7,103 bases of DNA from Lachnospiraceae bacterium UBA7076 (GCA_002493625.1 DKZK01000020.1:1-7103); one strand, 5' to 3'. Shown: positions 1 to 6,524, counted from the stretch's first letter. The notes: generated by a model not told the origin, from the letters alone. Made by a program: numbers and translations.

Positions 1-2082
1 ACCGTCAAGCTGGAAATAGTAGGTGTATGTTCCATCGCACCTAAATCCATTTATAACATAATTCCCATTTTTATCCTTGCATCTTATATTCCCATCAGAA
101 TCCCTGTAAAATTCAGCGCCCTCATATTCGGCAAAAGGCTCCGTCGTCTTATACGGTATTACCTCTCTGGAGCGTACCGTCCCACATGTAACACATTTCA
201 CAAGCTTTTCACCATCCTGCCCATCCTTCGGTTCAGTTGTATATGTCTGATAATCATGTCCTTTCGCACTCCCATATGAGTACGTTTTCATGCTCTTTTC
301 ACCACATACCGTACACACCTTATAATATTTTGCGGGCTCTGTACAGGTTGAAGCGCTTGCAAGATTTGTACTTAAAGGCTTTGCTTCTTCATCAAATGTA
401 TGTAAGGATAACGTAACTGTTTCACTGACTTCAGGATTAAGTTTTGATTGAAATGTAATATTTGCAGCTCCATGTTTTTTTACCGTCAAAGTAGCAAAAA
501 CCCCATTACTAATAGAACTGACATCCACAACATCACGATTATCTATAATTATGTCATAATCATCTTCATTACTTAATGGTTTAAAATCCAGCCAGCAATA
601 TATGTCTGTGCCAACAGGACTGTCAAATGGAAAATAGGCAGAATATCGGTTATTTTTTCCCGTCGTATTATACCAAAGCTTCATAGATGTAATTACCTTT
701 GCACTTTTTGTTTTACTGCAATTTTTACATCTCATATCAGCATATCCATTTGCCACGCCATTGTTAATATACTCATGTCCAACTGTTTTTTCGTATTTAT
801 TTACAGAACGTATATCTGCTAAATCAATTTCATAAAATGTAAGGTTTGATTGTTCAAAAGTATACCACACAACTTTATTGTTTATCACAACAGGAACACA
901 ATCTGAAAGATTCCCTCCTGCCTTATATATATTATCTATACGCTTCCCTGTTCCGTCAATCATAGTATAGAACACAGAATTAAACTCACTCCTTCTATAC
1001 CATAACAGCATATATTTATTTGGTGTTATCTCGATAATATGAGGCGTCGATGTCGTTCCATTTCCTTCTTCATAGTTTGTAATCCATGTAGTGGAAACGG
1101 CATTTGTATTTTTATTTACCGATGACACAAATATATTTCTCGTTCTGCGGGTTGAAGTTTCATCGCTCTGCGTAGCAGAATTACCTGCAATAAGGTAGTA
1201 ATCATCTGAATTTTTAAAGCCTCCTACTGATGCACATGTCTTATTGTCTCCGATTTGTCCAAAAAAACTCATTACATCTACAGAACTACAATTATTAGAG
1301 GAAAATTTACCACTGGTAATATCGGAATTATATTTAATCAGTACGATGGAACGCGGGTACGCATCACCATGGTCTATGGTAACAGCTTTATTATTTTCAA
1401 TTTCTATAAACTGATTGAAGGAATGACTTACATAACCGCGTCCGATATTTGCAACATCCGTAAAGGAATCCGTAATAGTCATATTGTCAGTATCGACCTG
1501 AATTGTAACATTAGCCTGATGGTTATATCCGTCATAACTTTGGTACATTTTATGGCTGGTATGAATGAGAAGCCACTTACCCTCATGTGCCATTCTTGCC
1601 GAACCGGCAGAAAAAGGAACGGTAGTATTACAGTCATATAATCCAACCGATGATATTCTGTTCCAAGACTTGTCATATTTTGTGATTCGATAAACTTCTA
1701 CATCGGCCTTTTCTTCATCATTCGTTTGTCCTGTCAGCAGATAATAATTTGTTTCCGTCTCATAAAAAGCTCCAAAAATAGGAAGCTCCTGCTTAATCTT
1801 TAATTCATTTTGAAATTGATAATTCATATCATAATATAAAACTCCGATGCCATCAATTCCTTCTCCTGCCTGAACAACCATTAGCTTATTATCAGCAGTC
1901 TTTGTTAAGTAAGAATAAATCGGCACAGTCCACTTCTCATAATCCAGGTCATTTACATTACTATCTGTATATTCAATGCATTCTTCTCCGCCAAATGCCT
2001 CTATTTCCAACAGAGTATCAGGACAAATAACCGAAAGGACAAGCATTATGCTAAGCAAAAGGACAACCGTTTTTTTCTTCAT
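1..2082 (-). CDS. Large secreted multidomain protein (C), 3' end cut by window edge
   Basis: I translated this by hand: 694 codons with no stop, leaving the window at base 1, so the C-terminus is missing. The ATG at 2082 is preceded by AAAGGTGG (2091-2098), a good ribosome binding site. Residues 1 to about 29 form a signal peptide (MKKKT, then a Leu/Ile/Val core). Residues about 60-405 hold seven similar hydrophobic strands, such as NKLMVV, NYYLLTG, GKWLLIH, DYYLIAG and NKYMLLW, spaced 45-65 residues apart, which suggests a beta-propeller; I cannot name the family. A CxxC follows (C452, C455), then a probable bacterial Ig-like (Big_2-type) domain at about 463-568 with LTVKKHGAANITF. Next come two more CxxCG knuckles (C590/C593 and C630/C633, with GH at 608-609), like the GH...CxxCG...IP repeats of clostridial surface proteins. 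From about 652 it enters the C-terminal module shared with the two LRR proteins (VINGFRCDGTYTYYFQ). It lies 33 nt downstream of the lipoprotein gene, probably in the same operon. The function is unknown, but secretion and surface location are well supported. Confidence -1.
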   Translation of the reverse strand, partial: MKKKTVVLLLSIMLVLSVICPDTLLEIEAFGGEECIEYTDSNVNDLDYEKWTVPIYSYLTKTADNKLMVVQAGEGIDGIGVLYYDMNYQFQNELKIKQELPIFGAFYETETNYYLLTGQTNDEEKADVEVYRITKYDKSWNRISSVGLYDCNTTVPFSAGSARMAHEGKWLLIHTSHKMYQSYDGYNHQANVTIQVDTDNMTITDSFTDVANIGRGYVSHSFNQFIEIENNKAVTIDHGDAYPRSIVLIKYNSDITSGKFSSNNCSSVDVMSFFGQIGDNKTCASVGGFKNSDDYYLIAGNSATQSDETSTRRTRNIFVSSVNKNTNAVSTTWITNYEEGNGTTSTPHIIEITPNKYMLLWYRRSEFNSVFYTMIDGTGKRIDNIYKAGGNLSDCVPVVINNKVVWYTFEQSNLTFYEIDLADIRSVNKYEKTVGHEYINNGVANGYADMRCKNCSKTKSAKVITSMKLWYNTTGKNNRYSAYFPFDSPVGTDIYCWLDFKPLSNEDDYDIIIDNRDVVDVSSISNGVFATLTVKKHGAANITFQSKLNPEVSETVTLSLHTFDEEAKPLSTNLASASTCTEPAKYYKVCTVCGEKSMKTYSYGSAKGHDYQTYTTEPKDGQDGEKLVKCVTCGTVRSREVIPYKTTEPFAEYEGAEFYRDSDGNIRCKDKNGNYVINGFRCDGTYTYYFQLDG

Positions 2083-2115
2083 AACAAAACCACCTTTCAA
2101 ACCAATCATAGAAGC

Positions 2116-2679
2116 TTACCTTTCTATTCCACACCCCGTACAGTACTCTACATTTTTAGTCTCTGCCGGATGTTCGACTGTCTCAGTCCATGCCTCTTGG
2201 TCTACTACGATATTGTTAAATGAACTCCACTTAGCAATTGCATGCTCCATATCAGTATTCAGGAATGAATCCTGATGAGCGCGCATGTCAATCTCTGAAT
2301 AGAACGTATTTCCGCAATAATTACACGTAACCCCATATTCCTGGTGGGTCACAGCCGGATGCTCAATTGTCTCAGTCCATGCATCCTTAACTACCACAGT
2401 CTTTGTAGCCCAACTGTGCTGATGCGCCGGAGCTTCTGTAGTCTGTGGTGCAGGTGCTTCCGTTGTATTCTGAGTCGTCATCGGGTTCTGTTCAGTGGTA
2501 GCTTTCCCAATGGCAGCCTCCTCTGTAGTAACCTCTGTAGTAGCCTTTGTAACTTCTGTAGCCTCAGTAGTAACTAAAGCTTCTGCTGTGGCGTCACTCT
2601 TGCCGGTCTCCTTATTGGCACAACCGGTAAAACCAACTGCCATTGTCATAACTGCCATTGTAAGTATAAACTTTTTCAT
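2116..2679 (-). CDS. Thr/Glu-rich surface lipoprotein with CxxC zinc-finger-like elements
   Basis: This 187-residue protein has a lipoprotein signal: MKK, a Met/Ala/Val core and GFTGC, with Cys20 as the expected lipidated residue. The -3 Phe is slightly atypical. Residues 25-85 are a low-complexity Thr/Glu/Ala/Pro linker (TTEAPAPQTTEAPAHQH), probably a spacer through the wall. The rest is a diverged duplication. Unit 1 (95-123) has VVVKDAWTETIEHPA followed by CNYCG. Unit 2 (158-184) has VVDQEAWTETVEHPA followed by CTGCG. Unit 1 continues as C119-x2-C122-x12-H135, with H146 further on, so it resembles a C2H2 finger with a long final spacer. Similar extracellular HxW...CxxCG lipoproteins are frequent in Lachnospiraceae. 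Metal binding is inferred, not shown. GGGAAGGG lies 9 nt before the ATG, and a strong promoter sits about 90 nt upstream. The next gene starts 33 nt after the stop, so the two are probably co-transcribed. The molecular role is unknown. Confidence -1.
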   Translation of the reverse strand: MKKFILTMAVMTMAVGFTGCANKETGKSDATAEALVTTEATEVTKATTEVTTEEAAIGKATTEQNPMTTQNTTEAPAPQTTEAPAHQHSWATKTVVVKDAWTETIEHPAVTHQEYGVTCNYCGNTFYSEIDMRAHQDSFLNTDMEHAIAKWSSFNNIVVDQEAWTETVEHPAETKNVEYCTGCGIER

Positions 2680-2730
2680 ACAATCATTCCCTTCCCAGCT
2701 TTAAAGCTTTTTATTTTTTCCTTGTACCTA

Positions 2731-2747
2731 TTTGCAGTTACCGCAAA
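2731..2747. promoter_or_regulatory. 17-bp imperfect palindrome in lipoprotein leader (possible operator)
   Basis: TTTGC and GCAAA arms flank a centre that continues the pairing with one G-T mismatch, so 8 positions pair around a single central base. It lies about 20-30 nt downstream of the predicted start of transcription of the lipoprotein gene, a usual place for a repressor site. It could also be a small RNA hairpin. It does not resemble the AGTTATA sites upstream of the LRR genes. No binding protein can be proposed. Confidence 0.25.
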
Positions 2748-2771
2748 GTTAAAAAATTTTACTTTTCTTTC

Positions 2772-2801
2772 ATAATACTTCTAAACAGACTGTAATGTCA
2801 A
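2772..2801 (-). promoter_or_regulatory. Predicted sigma-A promoter of the lipoprotein/protein C operon
   Basis: On the minus strand there is a perfect -35 TTGACA (2796-2801), an 18-nt spacer and a -10 TATTAT (2772-2777, one mismatch to TATAAT). Transcription would start near 2765, giving a leader of about 85 nt before the ATG at 2679. Its presence in the 244-nt gap suggests that the lipoprotein and protein C can be transcribed independently of the LRR pair upstream. Confidence 0.7.
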
Positions 2802-2871
2802 GTAAACCGATAATTTAACACAATTTTCCAAATTGAATAAATCTTACAATTCACTCATTTTTTGTTTTCAG

Positions 2872-2895
2872 AACAAAGTGCCTGATGTCTTTGTT
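2872..2895 (-). terminator. Weak hairpin downstream of LRR gene B
   Basis: AACAAAG and CTTTGTT form a perfect 7-bp stem with a 10-nt loop about 30 nt after the stop of LRR gene B. The stem is AT-rich and no U-run follows in the direction of transcription, so it is not a canonical intrinsic terminator. It may slow transcription or protect the 3' end. Read-through into the lipoprotein gene therefore remains possible. Confidence 0.2.
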
Positions 2896-2923
2896 ATCTA
2901 AATAAAACAGCCTTATTCTAAAC

Positions 2924-3391
2924 CTACTGTATATGTCCGTTACCCTGCAAATATACGTATCTTCCAAGCCAGTCATAAGTGTATGTGTTTATCATCAGTG
3001 TTCCGTCTGCATTTGCATAGCCGTAGCCTTTTCCGACTTTATTTGCCGTTCCTGCCCATACACAGGTGTCTGAAAATTCAAACCATTTTCCCTGCTCTAT
3101 GACGCCATACGGATTTACATAATAAAGCTTCTCTCCCGCCTGATCGTAAGTCATGACATCCACATACATATGTCCATACACATCAAAGAAACAAAGGTCA
3201 TCCACTGCTTCGCCCGCTATTGACTTTTCCACATGATGAAAGTTACTGAACACTTCATGTCCGTTTTCATCAAAATATATGACATGCTTTCCGTCAGGAT
3301 GATATGTAAGCCTGTTTCTCATTGCCGTACCGTCAGCCTGGAAATAGTAGGTGTATGTTCCGTCGCACTTAAATTCGTTTATTACGGGATT
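2924..3391 (-). repeat. Constant 3' module of LRR gene B (copy 2 of duplicated segment)
   Basis: This stretch encodes the last 156 residues of protein B and aligns without gaps to 4723-5190 in gene A. By hand I count about 28 base differences, of which only one changes a residue (Leu in B, Met in A, near the C-terminus). The first part of the same module also appears at the left edge in protein C, more diverged. The homology with gene A continues about 30 bp past the stop codon. Confidence 0.9.
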
Positions 3392-4654
3392 GCCGTTGCT
3401 GTCGTAGCATCTGACGTTGCCATAAGCGTCTCTGGAAAAATCGTATCCCTGGTAAGATGCAAAATGACCTGTGGAACCTAAGAATAACCATGTATTTTTA
3501 TTAATTTCACGAGATGCATATCCATCTTCTCTTATTTCCAACTCATATGTAAGTTTTTTTGTATTCGCATTCCAACCTGAACCTGACATATATTTTTCAA
3601 TGCCTATAATATTAGAAAGGTCGATGGTTCCTTTTAATTGTGGTACATAAATCGACAACGTATACAAATGCAAAACTGATGATATATCGATTGTTATGTT
3701 ACTATCAATGTCAAGCCACTGCAACCATTCCGTGTTTTTGCTCACGTCCAGACTTGTCAGTTTGTTATCAGAGCAGTAAAGCCCCATCAATTTCGTGTTT
3801 TTACTCACATCCAGACTTGTCAGTTCGTTATCAGAGCAGTAAAGCTCCATCAATTCCGTGTTTTTACTTACGTCCAGACTTGTCAGCTTATTTCCAAAAC
3901 AGTAAAGCTCCCACAATTCCGTATTTTTACTTACATTCAGGCTTGTCAGTTCGTTATCAGAGCAGAGAAGACCCTCCAATGCCGTGTTTTTACTTACGTC
4001 AAGACCTGTCAGCTTGTTTTCATGGCAGTAAAGCCCCTTCAATGCCGTATTTTTACTTACGTCAAGACCTGTCAGCTTGTTTCCATTGCAGTAAAGCTCC
4101 CACAATTCCGTATTTTTACTCACATCCAAACTTGTCAGCTTGTTTCCATCGCACCTAAGCACCTTCAATGCCGTATTTTTATTCACATCCAGACTTGTCA
4201 GCTTGTTTCCACTGCAGTAAAGATTCTCCAATGCACAAAAATGCTCAATACCTTTTAAACTATATATCTGACTGTAACGTACATTAATACTCCTTATATT
4301 TCCAATATCATCAACAATATCATCATTATCTTCATCAAAATTTTCTTTTATGTATTTCCTAAAATTCTCATCCGGAAAATTGGTTGCATTAATCCTCACC
4401 GCCCCAGTTTCCACTTTCAAAGTGTCCTCAGCTAAAACCTCCTCAGCTTCCGTTACATCCAATACATCCGCATCAGATGAGGTTGCCGCATCCCCGGCAG
4501 TTGCTTCCTCGGATGTTGCTGCCGCTTCCTCCGGCTCTGCCGCCTTTACTACGGGCAGTGTGCCTGTGCCTGTTGAAAACAGGCTTACTCCCATGGCAGC
4601 AATCAAAGAAAAGCCCATCATACTGCGTTTCATTTTTCTCAGTTTCATTTTCAT
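2924..4654 (-). CDS. Secreted leucine-rich-repeat surface protein (B)
   Basis: This 576-residue exported protein probably binds a ligand through its LRRs outside the cell. The signal peptide is a basic start (MKMKLRKMKR), a hydrophobic stretch at 12-29 and probable cleavage after VKA38. An acidic Ala/Thr/Glu linker follows (39-86, including AATSSDAD). Next is the NFPDENFRKYI cap (92-102) common before clostridial LRRs. A D-x-D-x-D calcium-loop-like segment spans 107-118, with Gly instead of Glu at its twelfth position. Eight 21-residue LRRs fill 141-308 with the pattern LxxLxCxxNxLTSLDVSKN, resembling the IRREKO-type bacterial LRR class, and a partial ninth follows. A spacer (309-401) leads to the C-terminal module (402-576) of about six aromatic/Gly repeats such as YYFQADG, VIYFDENG and YGYANADG, reminiscent of choline/glucan or cell-wall-binding repeats. 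GGAAAGGAAGG lies 8 nt before the ATG. It is the downstream tandem paralogue of gene A, 68 nt away with no promoter visible in the gap, so co-transcription is likely. The ligand is unknown. Confidence 0.93.
   Translation of the reverse strand: MKMKLRKMKRSMMGFSLIAAMGVSLFSTGTGTLPVVKAAEPEEAAATSEEATAGDAATSSDADVLDVTEAEEVLAEDTLKVETGAVRINATNFPDENFRKYIKENFDEDNDDIVDDIGNIRSINVRYSQIYSLKGIEHFCALENLYCSGNKLTSLDVNKNTALKVLRCDGNKLTSLDVSKNTELWELYCNGNKLTGLDVSKNTALKGLYCHENKLTGLDVSKNTALEGLLCSDNELTSLNVSKNTELWELYCFGNKLTSLDVSKNTELMELYCSDNELTSLDVSKNTKLMGLYCSDNKLTSLDVSKNTEWLQWLDIDSNITIDISSVLHLYTLSIYVPQLKGTIDLSNIIGIEKYMSGSGWNANTKKLTYELEIREDGYASREINKNTWLFLGSTGHFASYQGYDFSRDAYGNVRCYDSNGNPVINEFKCDGTYTYYFQADGTAMRNRLTYHPDGKHVIYFDENGHEVFSNFHHVEKSIAGEAVDDLCFFDVYGHMYVDVMTYDQAGEKLYYVNPYGVIEQGKWFEFSDTCVWAGTANKVGKGYGYANADGTLMINTYTYDWLGRYVYLQGNGHIQ
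3731..4234 (-). repeat. LRR-coding tandem array of gene B, 8 x 63 bp
   Basis: Eight head-to-tail 63-bp units each encode one 21-residue LRR, with no insertions or deletions between them. Nearly every unit keeps a Cys at the fourth conserved position (LxC), an Asn three residues later and LTSLDVSKN. The variable positions, mostly just before and after the Cys, differ between units (for example LYCSG, LRCDG, LYCHE, LLCSD, LYCFG). These positions would lie on or near the exposed face and could set ligand specificity; this is inference. Confidence 0.92.
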
Positions 4655-4708
4655 ATTTTGTTCCTTCCTTTCCAGTGGTTATGTGTATTCAAATATGTAA
4701 ACAGAACA

Positions 4709-4722
4709 GCCATGTTCATGGC
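4709..4722 (-). other. Short inverted repeat directly after the stop of LRR gene A
   Basis: GCCATG and CATGGC flank two bases immediately after the TAG of gene A, within the 68-nt gap to gene B. An overlapping alternative hairpin (GAACA...TGTTC) uses part of the same bases, so the two cannot form together. Neither is followed by a solid U-run, so termination here looks weak and gene B is probably reached by read-through. Confidence 0.3.
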
Positions 4723-5190
4723 CTACTGTATATGTCCGTTCCCCTGCATATATACGTATCTGCCAAGCCAGTCATAAGTGTATGTGTTTATCATCAGTGT
4801 TCCGTCTGCATTTGCATATCCGTAGCCTTTTCCGACCTTATTTGCCGTTCCTGCCCATACACATGTGTCTGAAAATTCAAACCACTTTCCCTGCTCTATA
4901 ACGCCGTACGGATTTACATAGTAAAGCTTCTCTCCCGCCTGATCGTAGGTCATAACATCCACATACATGTGTCCATATACATCAAAGAAGCAAAGATCGT
5001 CCACCGCTTCTCCTGCTATTGATTTTTCTACATGGTGGAAGTTACTGAACACTTCATGTCCGTTTTCATCAAAATATATGACATGTTTTCCGTCAGGATG
5101 GTATGTAAGCCTGTTTCTCATTGCCGTACCGTCAGCCTGAAAATAGTAGGTGTATGTTCCATCGCACTTAAATTCGTTTATTACGGGATT
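4723..5190 (-). repeat. Constant 3' module of LRR gene A (copy 1 of duplicated segment)
   Basis: This is the counterpart of 2924-3391. It encodes repeated units with aromatic strands followed by a D/N-x-x-G turn (YYFQADG, VIYFDENG, CFFDVYG, LYYVNPYG, YGYANADG, YVYMQGNG). This is the pattern of beta-hairpin wall-binding repeats, though it lacks the usual Trp-rich start of choline-binding repeats. Protein identity to gene B is 155 of 156 residues. Confidence 0.9.
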
Positions 5191-6516
5191 GCCTTTGTGA
5201 TCCTCACATGTGACATTACCATAAGCGTCTCTGGAAAAATCGTATCCTTGGTAAGATGAGAAAAGACCCGTGGCACCTAATTGCAAAAATGTTTTTCTAC
5301 CGACTGTACACATTTTAGCACTACCACTCCTATCTATTTCCAACTCATATGTAAGTTTTTTTGTATCCGCATTCCAACCTGAATCTGATATACATTTTTC
5401 AATACCTGTAATATTAGAAAGGTCGACGGTTCCTTTTAATTGCGGTACATAAATATGCAAGCTAACATAATCACAAAATGATATATCAGTTGTCACGTTA
5501 CTATCAATATGAAGATACCACAATTCCGTATTTTTACTCACATCCAAACTTGTTAACTTGTTTCCATCGCAATACAAATGCTGCAATTCCATGCTTTTAC
5601 TCACATCCAGACTTGTCAGCTTATTACTACTGCAGAAAAGAACCCCTAATTCCGTGTGTTTACTTACATCCAAACTTGTCAGTGAGTTCAAAGTGCAGTT
5701 AAGTGTAACTAATGCCGTGTTTTTGCTCACGTCCAAACTTATTAGGTCATTCCTTACGCACCATAAATAACTCAACACCTTGTTTTTACTCATGTCAAGA
5801 CTTGTCAGTTGGTTCATAGAACAGTCAAGGTACTCCAATGCTGTACAGTTACTCACATCAAGACTTGTCAGCTCGTTTTCAATGCAGTCAAGTCTTTCCA
5901 ATGCCGTGTTTTTGCTCACATCAAGACTTGTCAGCTCGTTTCCATTGCAGTCAAGTCTTTCCAATGCCGTGTTTTTGCTCACATCAAGACTTGTCAGCTC
6001 GTTTCCACTGCAGTCAAGTCTTTCCAATGCCATGTTTTTGCTCACATCAAGGCTTGTCAGCTTGTTTCCACTGCACTCAAGCTCCTTCAAAGCCCCAAAA
6101 TGCTCAATACCTTTTAAACTATATACCGAACGCCAATCTACATTAATACTCTTTACATTTTCAATATCATCAACAATATCATCATTATCTTCATCAAAAT
6201 TTTCTTTTATGTATTTCCTGAAATTCTCATCCGGAAAATTGTCTGCATTAATTCTCACCGCCTCAGCTTCCACTTCCAAAGTGTCCTCAGCTAAAACCTC
6301 CTCAGCTTCCGTTACATCCAATTCATCAGCATCAGATGAGGTTGCCGCCTCCCCAGCGGTTGTTTCCTCGGATATTGTTGCCGCTTCCTCCGGCTCTGCC
6401 GCCGTTACAGCTTCGGTATCTTCTATCTCCGCAGCATGACTTGTCATTATCCCCATATTAAATGAGGTTGCGACAAGTGCAAGCGATAAACAAATGCCGT
6501 AAATTTTGTTTCTCAT
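4723..6516 (-). CDS. Secreted leucine-rich-repeat surface protein (A)
   Basis: This exported protein has 597 residues from the ATG at 6516. That start is preferred because AGGAGG (6525-6530) is 8 nt from it but only 2 nt from the ATG at 6522, which would add Met-Lys. The signal peptide is MRNK, a Leu/Ala/Val core and probable cleavage after SHA28. An acidic Ala/Thr/Glu linker (29-86) leads to the NFPDENFRKYI cap (93-103) and a calcium-loop-like stretch at 108-119 (D108, D110, D112, E119) that is closer to an EF-hand than its counterpart in protein B. Nine 21-residue LRRs (142-330, LxxLxCxxNxLTSLDVSKN) and a partial tenth follow. After a spacer (331-422) comes the C-terminal aromatic/Gly repeat module (423-597), probably for wall attachment. 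It is the first gene after a consensus promoter with candidate operators and is divergent from an XRE regulator. Protein B is its tandem paralogue. The likely role is ligand binding at the cell surface; the ligand is unknown. Confidence 0.93.
   Translation of the reverse strand: MRNKIYGICLSLALVATSFNMGIMTSHAAEIEDTEAVTAAEPEEAATISEETTAGEAATSSDADELDVTEAEEVLAEDTLEVEAEAVRINADNFPDENFRKYIKENFDEDNDDIVDDIENVKSINVDWRSVYSLKGIEHFGALKELECSGNKLTSLDVSKNMALERLDCSGNELTSLDVSKNTALERLDCNGNELTSLDVSKNTALERLDCIENELTSLDVSNCTALEYLDCSMNQLTSLDMSKNKVLSYLWCVRNDLISLDVSKNTALVTLNCTLNSLTSLDVSKHTELGVLFCSSNKLTSLDVSKSMELQHLYCDGNKLTSLDVSKNTELWYLHIDSNVTTDISFCDYVSLHIYVPQLKGTVDLSNITGIEKCISDSGWNADTKKLTYELEIDRSGSAKMCTVGRKTFLQLGATGLFSSYQGYDFSRDAYGNVTCEDHKGNPVINEFKCDGTYTYYFQADGTAMRNRLTYHPDGKHVIYFDENGHEVFSNFHHVEKSIAGEAVDDLCFFDVYGHMYVDVMTYDQAGEKLYYVNPYGVIEQGKWFEFSDTCVWAGTANKVGKGYGYANADGTLMINTYTYDWLGRYVYMQGNGHIQ
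5527..6093 (-). repeat. LRR-coding tandem array of gene A, 9 x 63 bp
   Basis: Nine head-to-tail 63-bp units each encode one 21-residue LRR. The three units at 5889-5951, 5952-6014 and 6015-6077 are nearly identical in DNA (one difference between the first two, four between the second and third), while the units nearer the 3' end of the gene are well diverged. This indicates recent local duplication or conversion near the 5' side of the array. Confidence 0.93.
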
Positions 6517-6524
6517 TTTCATAT

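Noticed and set aside
1255..1676. Small open frames on both strands inside the left-hand gene, raising the question of a frameshift or a separate gene
   Set aside because: Hand translation of the minus strand from 2082 to 1 gives 694 codons with no stop and sensible protein throughout, so the gene is intact and these are shadows.
2344..2704. + strand frames opposite the lipoprotein gene
   Set aside because: Shadows of the low-complexity Thr/Glu linker; the minus-strand lipoprotein has the signal peptide, the ribosome binding site and the promoter.
2697..2708. Perfect 12-bp palindrome AGCTTTAAAGCT just upstream of the lipoprotein ribosome binding site
   Set aside because: Short AT-rich palindromes are frequent by chance in such DNA, it has no room for a loop, and no second copy was seen; not listed as an operator.
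3640..4258. + strand open frames opposite LRR gene B
   Set aside because: Same cause: antisense shadows of the in-frame 63-bp repeats, with no independent coding signals.
4655..4722. Possible separate promoter for LRR gene B in the 68-nt gap
   Set aside because: TTTACA is present but no acceptable -10 box lies at 16-18 nt; co-transcription with gene A is simpler.
4477..4872. Proline-rich + strand frame across the A-B junction
   Set aside because: It is antisense to the Ala/Glu-rich linker of B and the 3' end of A; the proline and leucine richness mirrors GC-rich linker codons.
5527..6093. 63-bp repeat array considered as a CRISPR or other non-coding repeat
   Set aside because: The units are contiguous without unique spacers, are multiples of 3 and encode a clear LRR consensus within an intact gene.
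5780..6439. Long + strand open frame (219 codons) opposite LRR gene A, with others at 5809-6117 and 5838-6146
   Set aside because: They are antisense to the LRR array. The 63-bp period, a multiple of 3, keeps frames open on the opposite strand, giving artificial repeats such as LTSRLVSSF. They have no plausible ribosome binding site or domain.
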